Shown here: positions 53,947-62,956 of the stretch, piece after piece
How positions within the stretch are numbered: position 1 is the first letter of the stretch
Layout: every line of letters begins with the position of its first letter
Assembly: GCA_050247435.1 (NCBI GenBank)
Contig: JBFWUF010000032.1
Location: 1 to 64,000 of the forward strand
From: JAJVID01 sp050247435
Lineage (GTDB): Bacteria > Acidobacteriota > Blastocatellia > RBC074
Reading direction: 5' to 3'
DNA length: 64,000 bases
Notes under the pieces: model-generated
The model's database searches: none
Seen by the model: only the letters and a program-made list of their open reading frames with translations
Told to the model about the DNA's origin: nothing
Made by a program: the position numbers and the translations under genes

Positions 53947-54295
53947 ATTTACCTCCGCGCGGTTTCGGGCCTTTTACTTTTGACCCGAAGTCGTTATTTC
54001 TGACGTTGTCGGCAAGAGAAAATTTCAGGGGACTGGTTTGAGTTTGGAGCAACCTTTGTGCCCATTTCGCGCGATCAATCCGCAATTCAACGCGATTGAT
54101 TCTCGGAGACTTCGCCACCCAAGCCAGTTATCGCGAGCGCAATTTTACACGATATGGCATGCCATCCATACAAAATCGTGTGACATCGGAGCGTTGTCTT
54201 GACTAAAACCTGAGTGAAGCTAACAATGCGCCCGTTCGTGTTTCAACCGCTGTTCCAATCAACAGACAAATCGTCAAAAACTTTTGGTGAAGCCT
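53947..54295 (+). promoter_or_regulatory. Divergent intergenic region with candidate promoter
   Basis: About 349 bases between the FecR gene and the oxidoreductase gene; no gene seen. TTGACT (54199-54204), a 16-base spacer and TAACAA (54221-54226) form a candidate promoter for the oxidoreductase. A palindrome TGGCATGCCA lies near 54155. Confidence 0.45.
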
Positions 54296-55624
54296 ATGAA
54301 GACCGATCGTCGTGATTTTCTCAAAGCTTCGGCTGCCGCGACTCTCTTTCCCGCGCCTCTGATCGGCGCTCAATCGAAAGACAAAAAGTACCGCACTGCG
54401 CTTGTCGGCTGCGGCTGGTGGGGGATGAACATCCTGCGCGAGGCGATGGCCGCCCGCGAATCAACGGTCGTCGCGATGTGCGACGTGGACGAAAACCAGT
54501 TGAATACGGCTGCGGCTGAGGTCGAAAAGCTCTCCGGTGATCAGCCGAAAAAATACAAGGACTATCGCGAGATGCTCGCGAAGGAGAAGCCGGAGATAGT
54601 GATCGTCGGCACGCCCGACCACTGGCACGCGCTCTGTATGATCGCCGCCGTCAACGCGGGCGCTCACGTCTACGTCGAAAAGCCCATCGGCCATACCATC
54701 CGCGAAGGCCGCGCGATGGTCAATGCGGCGCGCGCGGCAAATCGCGTTGTGCAGGTCGGCACGCACCGCCGCATCTCGCCGCATAACGTCTCTGGCCGCG
54801 AGTTCATCAGATCGGGCAAGCTTGGCAAAATCGGCATGGTTCGCGCCTTCGTGCATTACGGCGGCGGCCCTGAAAAGCCGGAAGCGAACACCGAACCGCC
54901 GAAAGGGCTGGATTGGGATATGTGGTGCGGCCCCGCGCCGCTACGTCCGTTCAACAAAAAGATTCACACGCGCGGCTTCCGCAACTTCCTCGATTACGCC
55001 AACGGCACGCTCGGCGATTGGGGCATTCACTGGATGGATCAGATTCTGTGGGTCACGGGCGAGAAATATCCGAAACGAATCTTTTCAACCGGAGGCCGTC
55101 CAATCGCCGGCCCAATCGTGAACACAAAAGAGGCGCAGACGACCGACGCGCCCGATCATCAAGTAGCCGTTTACGAATTCGACCAGTTCACCGTCAGTTG
55201 GGAGCATCGCCGTTTTGCGGGCAACAACGCCGAAAAGACTCATCCGCAACAGGCCGTCGGCTGTTACTTCTACGGCACGAGCGGAACGTTTCACATGGGC
55301 TGGGTTGACGGCTGGACTTTTTATCCGGCGAAAGCGGCAGATCCCGTGATCCACGAAGACGCGAAGCTCAATTCGCCCGACAACCAGAACATCAAAGAGT
55401 TGTGGGCCGATTTCCTCGACGCGATCAAAACCGGGCGCAAGCCCGTCAGCGACATCGAACAAATTCATTATTCGACAAACGTCGCATTGCTAGGAATGCT
55501 CTCGCTCAAACTGGGCCGCAGCATCCAGTGGGACGGCGTGAAAGAGCAGGTCGTCGGTGACGCCGAGGCGAATAAACATCTGAGCAGGAAATATCGCGGG
55601 GCGTGGGAATTCCCGAAAGCATAA
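54296..55624 (+). CDS. Gfo/Idh/MocA-family oxidoreductase, Tat-type leader
   Basis: 442 residues from ATG 54296. RRDFLKASAAATLFPAPLIGA is a twin-arginine-like leader, common in exported members of this family. The Rossmann part has ALVGCGWWGMNIL and the EKP motif (VYVEKPIGHT); the C-terminal domain carries GDWGIHWMDQILW. It likely oxidises or reduces a sugar or related polyol with NAD(P). In-frame TTG/GTG codons at 54284 and 54287 are less likely starts. Confidence 0.92.
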   Translation: MKTDRRDFLKASAAATLFPAPLIGAQSKDKKYRTALVGCGWWGMNILREAMAARESTVVAMCDVDENQLNTAAAEVEKLSGDQPKKYKDYREMLAKEKPEIVIVGTPDHWHALCMIAAVNAGAHVYVEKPIGHTIREGRAMVNAARAANRVVQVGTHRRISPHNVSGREFIRSGKLGKIGMVRAFVHYGGGPEKPEANTEPPKGLDWDMWCGPAPLRPFNKKIHTRGFRNFLDYANGTLGDWGIHWMDQILWVTGEKYPKRIFSTGGRPIAGPIVNTKEAQTTDAPDHQVAVYEFDQFTVSWEHRRFAGNNAEKTHPQQAVGCYFYGTSGTFHMGWVDGWTFYPAKAADPVIHEDAKLNSPDNQNIKELWADFLDAIKTGRKPVSDIEQIHYSTNVALLGMLSLKLGRSIQWDGVKEQVVGDAEANKHLSRKYRGAWEFPKA

Positions 55625-55671
55625 GACAAGGAGACAAGGAGACAAGGAGATTTTCTCCTACTCCCCTTGTC
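55625..55671. repeat. GACAAGGA tandem repeat with hairpin after the oxidoreductase
   Basis: Three exact GACAAGGA units (55625-55648) start right after the stop codon and are followed by GATTTTCTCCTACTCCCCTTGTC, giving a GGAGA-TTTT-TCTCC-like hairpin. It may act as terminator between the convergent oxidoreductase and PAP2 genes. Confidence 0.75.
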
Positions 55672-55689
55672 CCGCTCTTCTTCGCTTCC

Positions 55690-56685
55690 TCACTCTCGCT
55701 CCATTTTGCTTCCGGTTTTGATTGATGGTTCGGCGCCGCATCCTATCGCGGAACAGAAGCGCGGGCCAATCCAAAAACCAAACTGGCACCCGATCGCGGC
55801 CACCAAAATCCCTGCGAAAACATCCATCGCGTAATGGTATCGCCCGTACACGGTCGCGACGCAGATGCTCAACACGAGCGGCGTCAACCAGTACTTGGCG
55901 CGTCGCGTGAAACGCCAGGCTGAGATCACCACCACCACCGAACCCGCCACGTGAGCGCTCGGAAACGCGCCGCCGTGAACACGCCCGTGTTTTTCGATCA
56001 GGTTGATGAACGCGGTGAATGGCCCTCCGGTCAGTTCCACCTGTTGCAAATGGCGCAGCGTGTGGTGCGGGCTTTCGATGGGGAAGAGGACGAAGACGAT
56101 GTAGCAGAGGTAATAGGCCGTGCAGGTCGAAGCGATGAACACGGCGAAATCCTCGCGCCGGTTGCGAATCCACAAATACGCGCCGAGTCCGATGGTCAGC
56201 AGAAAGTAGCTCGTGTAGACAAGCTGCATATACTCGGTCAGCCAGTAATTGCTGAACTGCTCGATCCAGACCGTCGGGTGTACGCCGAACATCGCGTAAT
56301 CGGCTTTGATCAGATACTCGTCAAACCATCCCGGAAAGATAGCGTGGACGATCAGACCGATCTCTTCAAAGAAGAAGAGAAAGAGTAGTGTTGGATACCA
56401 GTGGCTGAGCAGGCTGAGGACTTTTACTTCTTTCGCCCGCGCGTATGCCAGACCGAAGATCATCGCGATCAAGCCGAAATGAATCGGCAGCAGCGTTGCC
56501 CATCGCGGGATGTTCTGGCGGCAGACCAAAATCAGCGTGGTTGAAAAAATGAGATAAGCGAGCGTTAGCCGGTCTGCGGCATTAAGCATCGCATTCGCGC
56601 CAGCCAACAGATTGCCCCGGCTTATTAAGTGTGGTTGCGAAAGGTCTCGCGGAGCCGCGATGGTGTTTTGATCAAGCTCGACCAT
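55690..56685 (-). CDS. PAP2-family phosphatase, integral membrane
   Basis: 331 residues from ATG 56685 with about six membrane segments. The active-site motifs are GGAFPSAHVAGS and YGRYHYAMDVFAG; the first motif KxxxxxxRP is not obvious. PAP2-type enzymes dephosphorylate lipid phosphates or transfer phospho head groups (inositol-phosphorylceramide synthase-like members also have this layout). The start overlaps the HAD gene's end by 14 bases, so they are co-expressed. Confidence 0.9.
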   Translation of the reverse strand: MVELDQNTIAAPRDLSQPHLISRGNLLAGANAMLNAADRLTLAYLIFSTTLILVCRQNIPRWATLLPIHFGLIAMIFGLAYARAKEVKVLSLLSHWYPTLLFLFFFEEIGLIVHAIFPGWFDEYLIKADYAMFGVHPTVWIEQFSNYWLTEYMQLVYTSYFLLTIGLGAYLWIRNRREDFAVFIASTCTAYYLCYIVFVLFPIESPHHTLRHLQQVELTGGPFTAFINLIEKHGRVHGGAFPSAHVAGSVVVVISAWRFTRRAKYWLTPLVLSICVATVYGRYHYAMDVFAGILVAAIGCQFGFWIGPRFCSAIGCGAEPSIKTGSKMERE

Positions 56686-57373
56686 AGATTTTCTCTGAAG
56701 GGTTTTGCTCTTTGCTTCTGGTGAAATCTTCAATCATCCAGCCTTTGCTCGTGGCAACGCTCCGCAAACGCGCTGTGGCATTGACCGCTACGGGGTGGCC
56801 CACCATCGCCAGCAGATGGCGATCCGCGAAATCGTCGGCGTAGGCGAACGACCGTTTCAGGTCGAAGCCGGCGGCGCGATTGATCGTCGCCAGGCATTCG
56901 GCCTTCATTTCGCCGAACGGATGCGCGCCCGCGATTCGTCCGGTGAAACATCTCTCTTCGACCTCAAGCTCCGAGCCGACGCGCGCGTAAACGCCCAGGC
57001 GTTCGGCCAACGGTTCCAGCAACAGGTCGAGCGTGCCCGAAAGCAGGATCACGAAGTGGCCCGCGCTCTGATGCCAGCGCAACCGGTTAATGGCTTCAGG
57101 CGAAAGACGCGGCTCTATTTCGCCCTCGAAGCATTCCCGCGCCAGGCGCCTGATGCGCGCGGTGTCTTTGCCGCGCAGGTAAGCCTTTATTGCTTTCAAT
57201 CGCGGGCGGCCCGTGGCGGCGGCTTTCGTCAGCGAGCCAATCCAGTTGAGCATCTCTCGCCAACTCAATTCGCCACGCCGCCAGAGAAACCTGATGAAGA
57301 TTCGTTCGAGCGTTGTTTCTGTGATGAGTGTGCCGTCAACGTCGAAGATTGCGGCGATCCGTTTGTTGTCCAT
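56672..57373 (-). CDS. HAD-IB family phosphatase
   Basis: 233 residues. Motif I is FDVDGTLI near residue 10 with the nucleophilic aspartate; motif II LLSGT and motif IV YADDFADR are present. HAD-IB members are PSP-like phosphatases acting on small phosphates or on lipid phosphates such as phosphatidylglycerol phosphate. Position between a CDP-alcohol phosphatidyltransferase and a PAP2 enzyme suggests a lipid head-group pathway. Confidence 0.92.
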   Translation of the reverse strand: MDNKRIAAIFDVDGTLITETTLERIFIRFLWRRGELSWREMLNWIGSLTKAAATGRPRLKAIKAYLRGKDTARIRRLARECFEGEIEPRLSPEAINRLRWHQSAGHFVILLSGTLDLLLEPLAERLGVYARVGSELEVEERCFTGRIAGAHPFGEMKAECLATINRAAGFDLKRSFAYADDFADRHLLAMVGHPVAVNATARLRSVATSKGWMIEDFTRSKEQNPSEKIYGRA

Positions 57374-57393
57374 TTCTCAAACCGTGTTTGGAG

Positions 57394-58044
57394 TTACCAG
57401 AGCTTTGGTAGCGCGAGGTCTTCGCGGAAAAATCTGAGGCCTTCGATGATTACCGGGACGCCGCGGGCCAGGCAGAAAACGACTGTGGATATAGCCAACG
57501 CAACCGCCCCGATCCGCACGCCGTTCATCAAAACAGCCGCCTGGCCAGTGATCAGCGTCTGCCATTCGGGAATATTCACGAGCGTCAGCCACAATCCGAG
57601 CGAGAAGAACGCCGCGCATTTGACGATGCCGTAAGCGGCGCGGCTGGCGCGAGAACCTACCAGCAATTTGCCCCACCACGTTTGCATCATCGTCTTTTCG
57701 CCGAAGGCCGTCTGGCCCTGAGTGAACGCGATGGCGCGCAGGAAATCGGTGAACCCGCCCCGCGCGATGACGATCACCGGAATCCAGAATGTGATCAGCC
57801 CCGCCGCCGCGAAGTAAATCCAGAAGACGCTCTCGACAATTCGATCCGCCGCGATGTCGAAGGCCGCTCCGGCGTCGCTCGCGCGGCCTGCGCGCCGGGC
57901 GACGTAACCGTCAACCGCATCGAGCGCAAGCGTGACGACCAATAAAATCAAGGCCGCCGCGCTCGCGTACGAACCGGCGCGAAACAGCGCGATCGAGACA
58001 AAAGCCAGAAAGACCCGGATTAACGTGATCAGATTCGGCGACAT
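57394..58044 (-). CDS. CDP-alcohol phosphatidyltransferase
   Basis: 216 residues from ATG 58044 with five or so membrane segments. The complete family signature D-x2-DG-x2-AR-x8-G-x3-D-x3-D is visible (DAVDGYVARR, then GAAFDIAAD). It transfers a phosphatidyl group from a CDP-lipid to an alcohol such as glycerol phosphate, inositol phosphate or serine. It heads the operon with HAD-IB and PAP2, consistent with synthesis and dephosphorylation of a phospholipid; the alcohol is unknown. Confidence 0.92.
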   Translation of the reverse strand: MSPNLITLIRVFLAFVSIALFRAGSYASAAALILLVVTLALDAVDGYVARRAGRASDAGAAFDIAADRIVESVFWIYFAAAGLITFWIPVIVIARGGFTDFLRAIAFTQGQTAFGEKTMMQTWWGKLLVGSRASRAAYGIVKCAAFFSLGLWLTLVNIPEWQTLITGQAAVLMNGVRIGAVALAISTVVFCLARGVPVIIEGLRFFREDLALPKLW

Positions 58045-58060
58045 AAAACCTCTCCAAATA

Positions 58061-58165
58061 TCCGGCGAGTTGAGCCGGGAGCGCGTGCAACCATTCCCGC
58101 TTGTTCTTGATATAATCGGGCAAGGATGCACGCGCTCCCGGCACGCAAGTAGACAGTTCGCCGGA
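58061..58165. repeat. Nested inverted repeat between lipid operon and M50 gene
   Basis: Outer arms TCCGGCGA (58061-58068) and TCGCCGGA (58158-58165); inner arms GCCGGGAGCGCGTGCA (58074-58089) and its exact complement (58127-58142). It lies in a 320-base divergent region (58045-58365) that shows no other gene; 58166-58365 contains only short frames. Confidence 0.85.
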
Positions 58166-58365
58166 TGTTGCTGCCCCCTTCGCTTCTCAATCGGCGTGCC
58201 TGTGCGCCAGTCTGCGAAAAAGCTGTGGCAGCATTGCGGTTATCTCTCTCGGGTTGATTAATGGCCGGGGAAAGCCTGATCATTCGGCGCCGGATTTTTC
58301 CGACGGCTGGTATTTTTCTTTTGAAATGTTTTGCCAGACGGGCTGGTTCCGTCGTATTGAGGTTT

Positions 58366-59079
58366 ATGCCAAAAACGCTACACAAAAATCATAAAGAGTC
58401 CATCGGGTTCCTGATCGGCGCGACGGTGCTGACTATTGTGGTTTCATACGTGCCGTTCGGGTGGGCGGTGGTCTATCCGATGCGCCTGTTCGTGACTTTT
58501 ATTCACGAAGGCGGACACGCGCTAGCGGCCTTGCTGACTTTCGGGTCGGTCGAGCGGCTGGCCATTTACGCCAACGCCAGTGGCGAAACTTACACGCTCG
58601 GAGGCGTGTCGTTGCTGATCGCAAGCGCGGGTTATCTGGCCAGCACGGCTTACGGCGCCGGACTGCTGATGCTGCTGCACGATGGTGGCAGGGCCAAGGC
58701 CGTGCTGACGGTCACCGCCGGGTTAATTCTGGCTTTGACGGGATTCTTCGCCAAAGACAGATTCAGCCTCTTTATCGGCATTGCGCTGACCGGGTTGTTG
58801 ATCTGGGTCGCGATTGCCTGGAGCGCGCGCTGGGCGCATTTCTTCCTGAGCTTCCTTGCGGTGCAATCTTGTTTGAACGCGCTTTACGACCTGCGGACGC
58901 TATTCCTGATTTCAGCGACGACCGATCACCACAGCGACGCAGTCAATATGCAGGAGGCGACGATGATCCCCGCGATTATCTGGGCGGTGTTCTGGATAGT
59001 CCTTTCGATCATCGCCCTGGTGACCGCGCTGAGGGTGTACGCGCAGCATCTGGGGTTAATTCCGAAGCCGGGCAAATGA
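58366..59079 (+). CDS. M50-type integral membrane metalloprotease
   Basis: 237 residues from ATG 58366, with about six membrane segments. HEGGH (HExxH) lies near residue 47 in FVTFIHEGGHALAALLTFGS, typical of the M50B-like PF13398 group. Such proteases may act in regulated intramembrane proteolysis. A longer frame from 58261 exists but lacks homology. A GC-rich hairpin (GCGGGAG...CTCCCGC near 59099-59126) follows the stop. Confidence 0.87.
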   Translation: MPKTLHKNHKESIGFLIGATVLTIVVSYVPFGWAVVYPMRLFVTFIHEGGHALAALLTFGSVERLAIYANASGETYTLGGVSLLIASAGYLASTAYGAGLLMLLHDGGRAKAVLTVTAGLILALTGFFAKDRFSLFIGIALTGLLIWVAIAWSARWAHFFLSFLAVQSCLNALYDLRTLFLISATTDHHSDAVNMQEATMIPAIIWAVFWIVLSIIALVTALRVYAQHLGLIPKPGK

Positions 59080-59235
59080 GCGATGAAGATTAGCCGGGGC
59101 GGGAGCCGGCTTTCTCGCGCTCCCGCTCGTGTAGTAATATTTGGAACCTGCTTGATAGCCCGTCGTTACTGAAGGGCGATTAACTACCCTGAAGACCCTC
59201 AATTGTTTTACCCAAGGAAGGAGTTTGAAAGTGTT

Positions 59236-59748
59236 ATGAAGAGCAAGAATTCTGCCCGCCGCGCGCAAGCTGGTTTCTCGCTTATCGAATTGCTGATCGT
59301 GGTTGCGATCATCGGCATCCTGGCCGCGGTCGCCGCGCCGAAGCTGATGGATTACCTTAAACTCGGACGTGAGACGGCGACCATCAATTCGCTCAGGACA
59401 ATTCACCAGAACGAGGCTCAATACAGCGCGATGAGAGGCCGCTTCGGCGCGCTCAAGGAGCTAAATGAAATCGGCATGCTCGACGCGAGCTACGCCAACG
59501 GATCCGCCGTCAGCGGATACGCCTACAACTCGACGGAAGCGACGCCTGATAAATACTGCGTGCAGGCGACCCGCCAGGCGCCGACCACCGCATACAAAGA
59601 CTTCAACGTCATCGAAGACGGCACGATTCGCTTCGCCGAAATAAAGACACCCGCTCCAATCCCGCATGGCGAAGGGACGCCGCTCTCGGAGGCAGGCGCG
59701 AGCGGAGGCGGCAACACGGGCACGGCCGCGCCACAGCCGAAGCAGTAA
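59236..59748 (+). CDS. Type IV pilin/pseudopilin-like protein
   Basis: 170 residues from ATG 59236, with AAGGAAGGAG upstream. The class III signal QAG-FSLIELLIVVAIIGI is complete, with cleavage after Gly and Glu at +5 of the mature protein. The C-terminal part is variable and ends in a Gly/Pro-rich tail. No other pilus genes are adjacent; assembly machinery must be elsewhere. It may form a pilus or minor pilin. Confidence 0.92.
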   Translation: MKSKNSARRAQAGFSLIELLIVVAIIGILAAVAAPKLMDYLKLGRETATINSLRTIHQNEAQYSAMRGRFGALKELNEIGMLDASYANGSAVSGYAYNSTEATPDKYCVQATRQAPTTAYKDFNVIEDGTIRFAEIKTPAPIPHGEGTPLSEAGASGGGNTGTAAPQPKQ

Positions 59749-59838
59749 ATCAGCATATAGATCATTTACTCTCCGAAAAATCAGGCAGGCCGCGTTATCG
59801 GAAAGACGACTCGTTAGCGCGCCTGCCTGCTTCGCGTT

Positions 59839-60588
59839 ATGACGACCGATCAAAATCATCAGCTTGACGTTTTAGCCATCGCCGCGCACCCGGATGATGT
59901 CGAGCTGTCTGTCGGCGGGACGCTCATCAAGCTTGCTCGGATGGGCTACAAGACCGGAGCGCTCGATCTGACTCGCGGCGAAGCGGGCACGCGGGGCACG
60001 CCAGAGATTCGCGCGGCGGAAGCCGAACGCGCTGCTGAATTGCTCGGCTTGTCAGTCCGTGAAAATCTCGATCTTGGCGACGCGCGAATCCGGGTCAACG
60101 AAGAATCGCGCGTGAAGCTGGTTCGCGTGTTGCGGCGGTTGCGGCCTCGCGTGGTCTTCACTCAGTTTTGGGAAGACCCGCATCCCGATCACGCGCACAC
60201 ATCGCAACTCGTGCGCGAAGCTTGCCACATCGCGGGTTTGGCGAAATACGACGGGGAGTCGGGGCAGGAACGCTGGCGGCCTTCGTGTGTCGCATACTTC
60301 CTCTTCCCACGGACGGTCGCGCCGAGCTTCATTGTTGACATCAGCGAGACATCCGAACGCAAATGGGAAGCGATCCGCGCCCACGCCTCGCAATTTTTCA
60401 ATCCGCAAACCACCGAGCCGCAATCGCGCGTCAGCACGCAGGCGTTCCTGAGCGAGATAGAAGCGCGCGACCGTTACTTCGGCGCGATGATCGGCGTCGA
60501 ACGCGGCGAAGCGTTCTTCGTCCGCGAAGCGTTGAACATCGAAGACCCCGTCGCGCTTCTGACGCGGCGGATGAATATGTATTCGTGA
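59839..60588 (+). CDS. bshB1: Bacillithiol biosynthesis deacetylase BshB1
   Basis: 249 residues of the PIG-L/LmbE fold. The zinc site is seen in AAHPDDVELSVGG near residue 16 and in DPHPDHAHTSQL near residue 115. It deacetylates GlcNAc-malate to GlcN-malate, step two of bacillithiol synthesis. The bshA gene follows after 147 bases of repeat sequence, supporting BshB1 over a generic deacetylase. bshC is not in the window. Confidence 0.93.
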   Translation: MTTDQNHQLDVLAIAAHPDDVELSVGGTLIKLARMGYKTGALDLTRGEAGTRGTPEIRAAEAERAAELLGLSVRENLDLGDARIRVNEESRVKLVRVLRRLRPRVVFTQFWEDPHPDHAHTSQLVREACHIAGLAKYDGESGQERWRPSCVAYFLFPRTVAPSFIVDISETSERKWEAIRAHASQFFNPQTTEPQSRVSTQAFLSEIEARDRYFGAMIGVERGEAFFVREALNIEDPVALLTRRMNMYS

Positions 60589-60642
60589 ATGGTGGCTGGT
60601 TGCCCAAATCAATTAAGGATATGAGGGCAAAGAGATAGTACG

Positions 60643-60735
60643 GGCTATATGCCATATGCAATATTTCATATTACATATGGCATATAGCCTCACACTGAGC
60701 AGCCAACCACCAACCACCAACCACCAACCACCACA
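60643..60735. repeat. Hairpin plus CAACCAC tandem repeats abutting the bshA start
   Basis: GGCTATATGCCATATG (60643-60658) pairs exactly with CATATGGCATATAGCC (60674-60689). At 60704-60731 four CAACCAC units follow and end four bases before the bshA ATG. A weak complementary GGTGGCTGGTTG lies right after the bshB1 stop. No Shine-Dalgarno is present. Confidence 0.9.
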
Positions 60736-61872
60736 ATGAACATCGGTATCACAGTCTTCCCCACCTACGGCGGCAGCGGCATCGTCGGCTCCGAGCTGGG
60801 CCGCGAATTGTCCGAACGTGGCCACAGCGTCCATTTCATCAGCTACGCGCTGCCGACGCGGCTGTGCAAGCTGGACGAGCGGATGCGCTTTCATCAGGTT
60901 GATCTGTTCGATTATCCGCTCTTCGAGTTTCCGCCTTACGACCTGGCGCTAGCATCGAAGATCGTCGAAGTCGCCGAGAGCGAAAAGCTGGACGTGCTGC
61001 ACATGCATTACGCGATCCCGCACGCGACCGCCGGATTTCTGGCGCGCGAGATGTACAAATCAACGCGCTATCTGCCGTTCGTCACGACGCTGCACGGCAC
61101 GGACATCACGCTGGTCGGGTCGCGCAAAAGCTTCCTGCCGATCACGCGGTTCTCGATCGCGCAGTCCGACGCGCTGACCGCGATCTCGAAATACCTGGCT
61201 GACGAAACCTGCCGGACCTTCGGCAATTGCGCCGCCGAAGTGATCCCGAACTTCATCAACGCTAGCGAATACGCTCGGCGCGAAAACGAGGCGCTACGCC
61301 GCGAGCTTGCGCCGAACAGCGAGAAGCTCTTGATCCACGTCTCGAATTTCCGCCCGGTCAAACGCATCAACGATTGCATCCACACGCTGGCTCAATTGCG
61401 CGAGCGTGTGAAGGCGCGGCTGGTGATGTGCGGCGACGGGCCGGAGCGGGAAGGCGCCGAGAAGCTGGCGCGGGATTACGGCATCGCCGATGACGTGATC
61501 TTCGCCGGACAGGTTCCGAACATCGCCGATTACCTTTCGGCCTCCGACTTGTTGTTGATGCCTAGCGATACTGAATCGTTCGGGCTGGCCGCGCTGGAAG
61601 CGATGGCCTGTGAAACGCCGGTGATCGCCACCCGCAGGGGCGGGTTGCCGGAAGTCGTGCTCGATGGCGAAACGGGCTATTTGGTCGAAGTCGGAGACAC
61701 GCGGGCGATGACCGAACGCGCCGTCGAAATCCTGTTGGACGAAGACAAACGGCGGCGGATGGGCGCGCGGGGCCGCACGTGGGCGGTCGAACGGTTCAAC
61801 ACCGAAACCGTGATTCCGCAATACGAGAAACTTTACGAACGCGTGATTGATTGGGCCGGCAAAAACAGATGA
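60736..61872 (+). CDS. bshA: N-acetyl-alpha-D-glucosaminyl L-malate synthase BshA
   Basis: 378 residues, GT4 glycosyltransferase. GITVFPTYGGSGIVGSELGREL and HMHYAIPHA near the N terminus, TLHGTDITLVG, and the C-terminal EX7E motif (SDTESFGLAALEAMA) match BshA. It joins UDP-GlcNAc and L-malate, the first step of bacillithiol synthesis. The NUDIX gene overlaps its stop by four bases. Confidence 0.95.
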   Translation: MNIGITVFPTYGGSGIVGSELGRELSERGHSVHFISYALPTRLCKLDERMRFHQVDLFDYPLFEFPPYDLALASKIVEVAESEKLDVLHMHYAIPHATAGFLAREMYKSTRYLPFVTTLHGTDITLVGSRKSFLPITRFSIAQSDALTAISKYLADETCRTFGNCAAEVIPNFINASEYARRENEALRRELAPNSEKLLIHVSNFRPVKRINDCIHTLAQLRERVKARLVMCGDGPEREGAEKLARDYGIADDVIFAGQVPNIADYLSASDLLLMPSDTESFGLAALEAMACETPVIATRRGGLPEVVLDGETGYLVEVGDTRAMTERAVEILLDEDKRRRMGARGRTWAVERFNTETVIPQYEKLYERVIDWAGKNR

Positions 61873-62315
61873 CGAATCAAAGACCACAAGTCGGAATGGG
61901 CATTCTGGTGATGCGGCGCGGGCGCGTGCTGTTGGGCCGCCGCCGAGGCTCGCACGGCGAAGGATATTACGCGGCTCCTGGCGGCCACATCGAATTCGGT
62001 GAGAGTTTTGAACAAACTGCCCGCCGCGAAGTCCGCGAGGAGACTGGTTTGGAGATTGCGAATCTGAGATTGCTGTCGGTAGGCAATTACATCTTCAATC
62101 GCGAGGACGGCGCGCGACATTACGTTGACGTTGATTTCGTTTGTGAAGCGCTCGCGGGCGATCCGCAATTGACGGAGCCGGAAAAGTGCGATGGCTGGGA
62201 TTGGTATGATCTGGATGATTTGCCGCAGCCGCTGTTCATCGTCACGCGGCGAATGATCGAAAGTTTGCGCTCCGGCGTCACGATCAGCAGCCTTTCGGAG
62301 ATTGAGCGGCAGTAA
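61869..62315 (+). CDS. NUDIX hydrolase
   Basis: 148 residues from ATG 61869, which overlaps the bshA TGA. The Nudix box GX5EX7REUXEEXGU is complete (GGHIEFGESF, REVREETGLE). RYVDVDFVCEAL-type strands follow. It probably hydrolyses a nucleoside diphosphate derivative or an oxidised nucleotide; substrate not decided. Translational coupling with bshA is likely. Confidence 0.92.
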   Translation: MTNQRPQVGMGILVMRRGRVLLGRRRGSHGEGYYAAPGGHIEFGESFEQTARREVREETGLEIANLRLLSVGNYIFNREDGARHYVDVDFVCEALAGDPQLTEPEKCDGWDWYDLDDLPQPLFIVTRRMIESLRSGVTISSLSEIERQ

Positions 62316-62376
62316 AAGTTTGTCGCCACGCGTGTTGAATCACCCGCCTCAACCCATTACACTTTCGCTACCCCTT

Positions 62377-62865
62377 ATGGCAGTGACAAATAATCAGACA
62401 ATCAAGGCGGTGGTGTTGACTATCAGCGATTCGGCTTCGCGCGGCGAGCGCGAAGATCTGTCAGGCCCGGCGGTAGTGGCTGAGTTGCAATCGCTCAAAG
62501 CCGAGATCGTCGCAACGGAAGTTCTGCCCGATGAACGCGAACAGATCGCGGCGCGGCTGCGGCATTACGCCGAGGCGGGCGCGGCGAATCTGATTGTGAC
62601 GACGGGCGGGACCGGGTTGGCTCCGCGCGACGTTACGCCCGAAGCAACTCGCGACGTGATCGAACGCGAGGCTCCCGGCTTGGCTGAATTGATGCGGGCC
62701 GAAAGTCTGAAGCTCACGCCGCTGGCCGCGCTGTCGCGCTCGGTGTGCGGCGCTCGCGGACGGACGTTGATTGTCAATTTGCCGGGCAGTGTGCGCGGGG
62801 CGCGCGAAAATTTCCAGGCGATTGCCCGCACGCTGCCGCACGCGATTTCACTGCTCACGGAATAA
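62377..62865 (+). CDS. mog: MogA/MoaB-family molybdopterin adenylyltransferase
   Basis: 162 residues from ATG 62377. VLTISDSASRGEREDLSGP near the N terminus, TTGGTGLAPRDVTPEAT in the centre and NLPGSVRGARENF at the end are family hallmarks. It adenylylates molybdopterin before metal insertion. It serves Moco enzymes such as the MOSC protein at 5.5 kb, if that binds Moco. Confidence 0.94.
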   Translation: MAVTNNQTIKAVVLTISDSASRGEREDLSGPAVVAELQSLKAEIVATEVLPDEREQIAARLRHYAEAGAANLIVTTGGTGLAPRDVTPEATRDVIEREAPGLAELMRAESLKLTPLAALSRSVCGARGRTLIVNLPGSVRGARENFQAIARTLPHAISLLTE

Positions 62866-62956
62866 TTCAAATTCGGGAAAGGGAGAAAGCGGGTGGATGA
62901 TCCTCTCGCTCCCCACTCTCCTGCTCTCCCGCTCTAGCAAAATGGGAGGATGGAAA

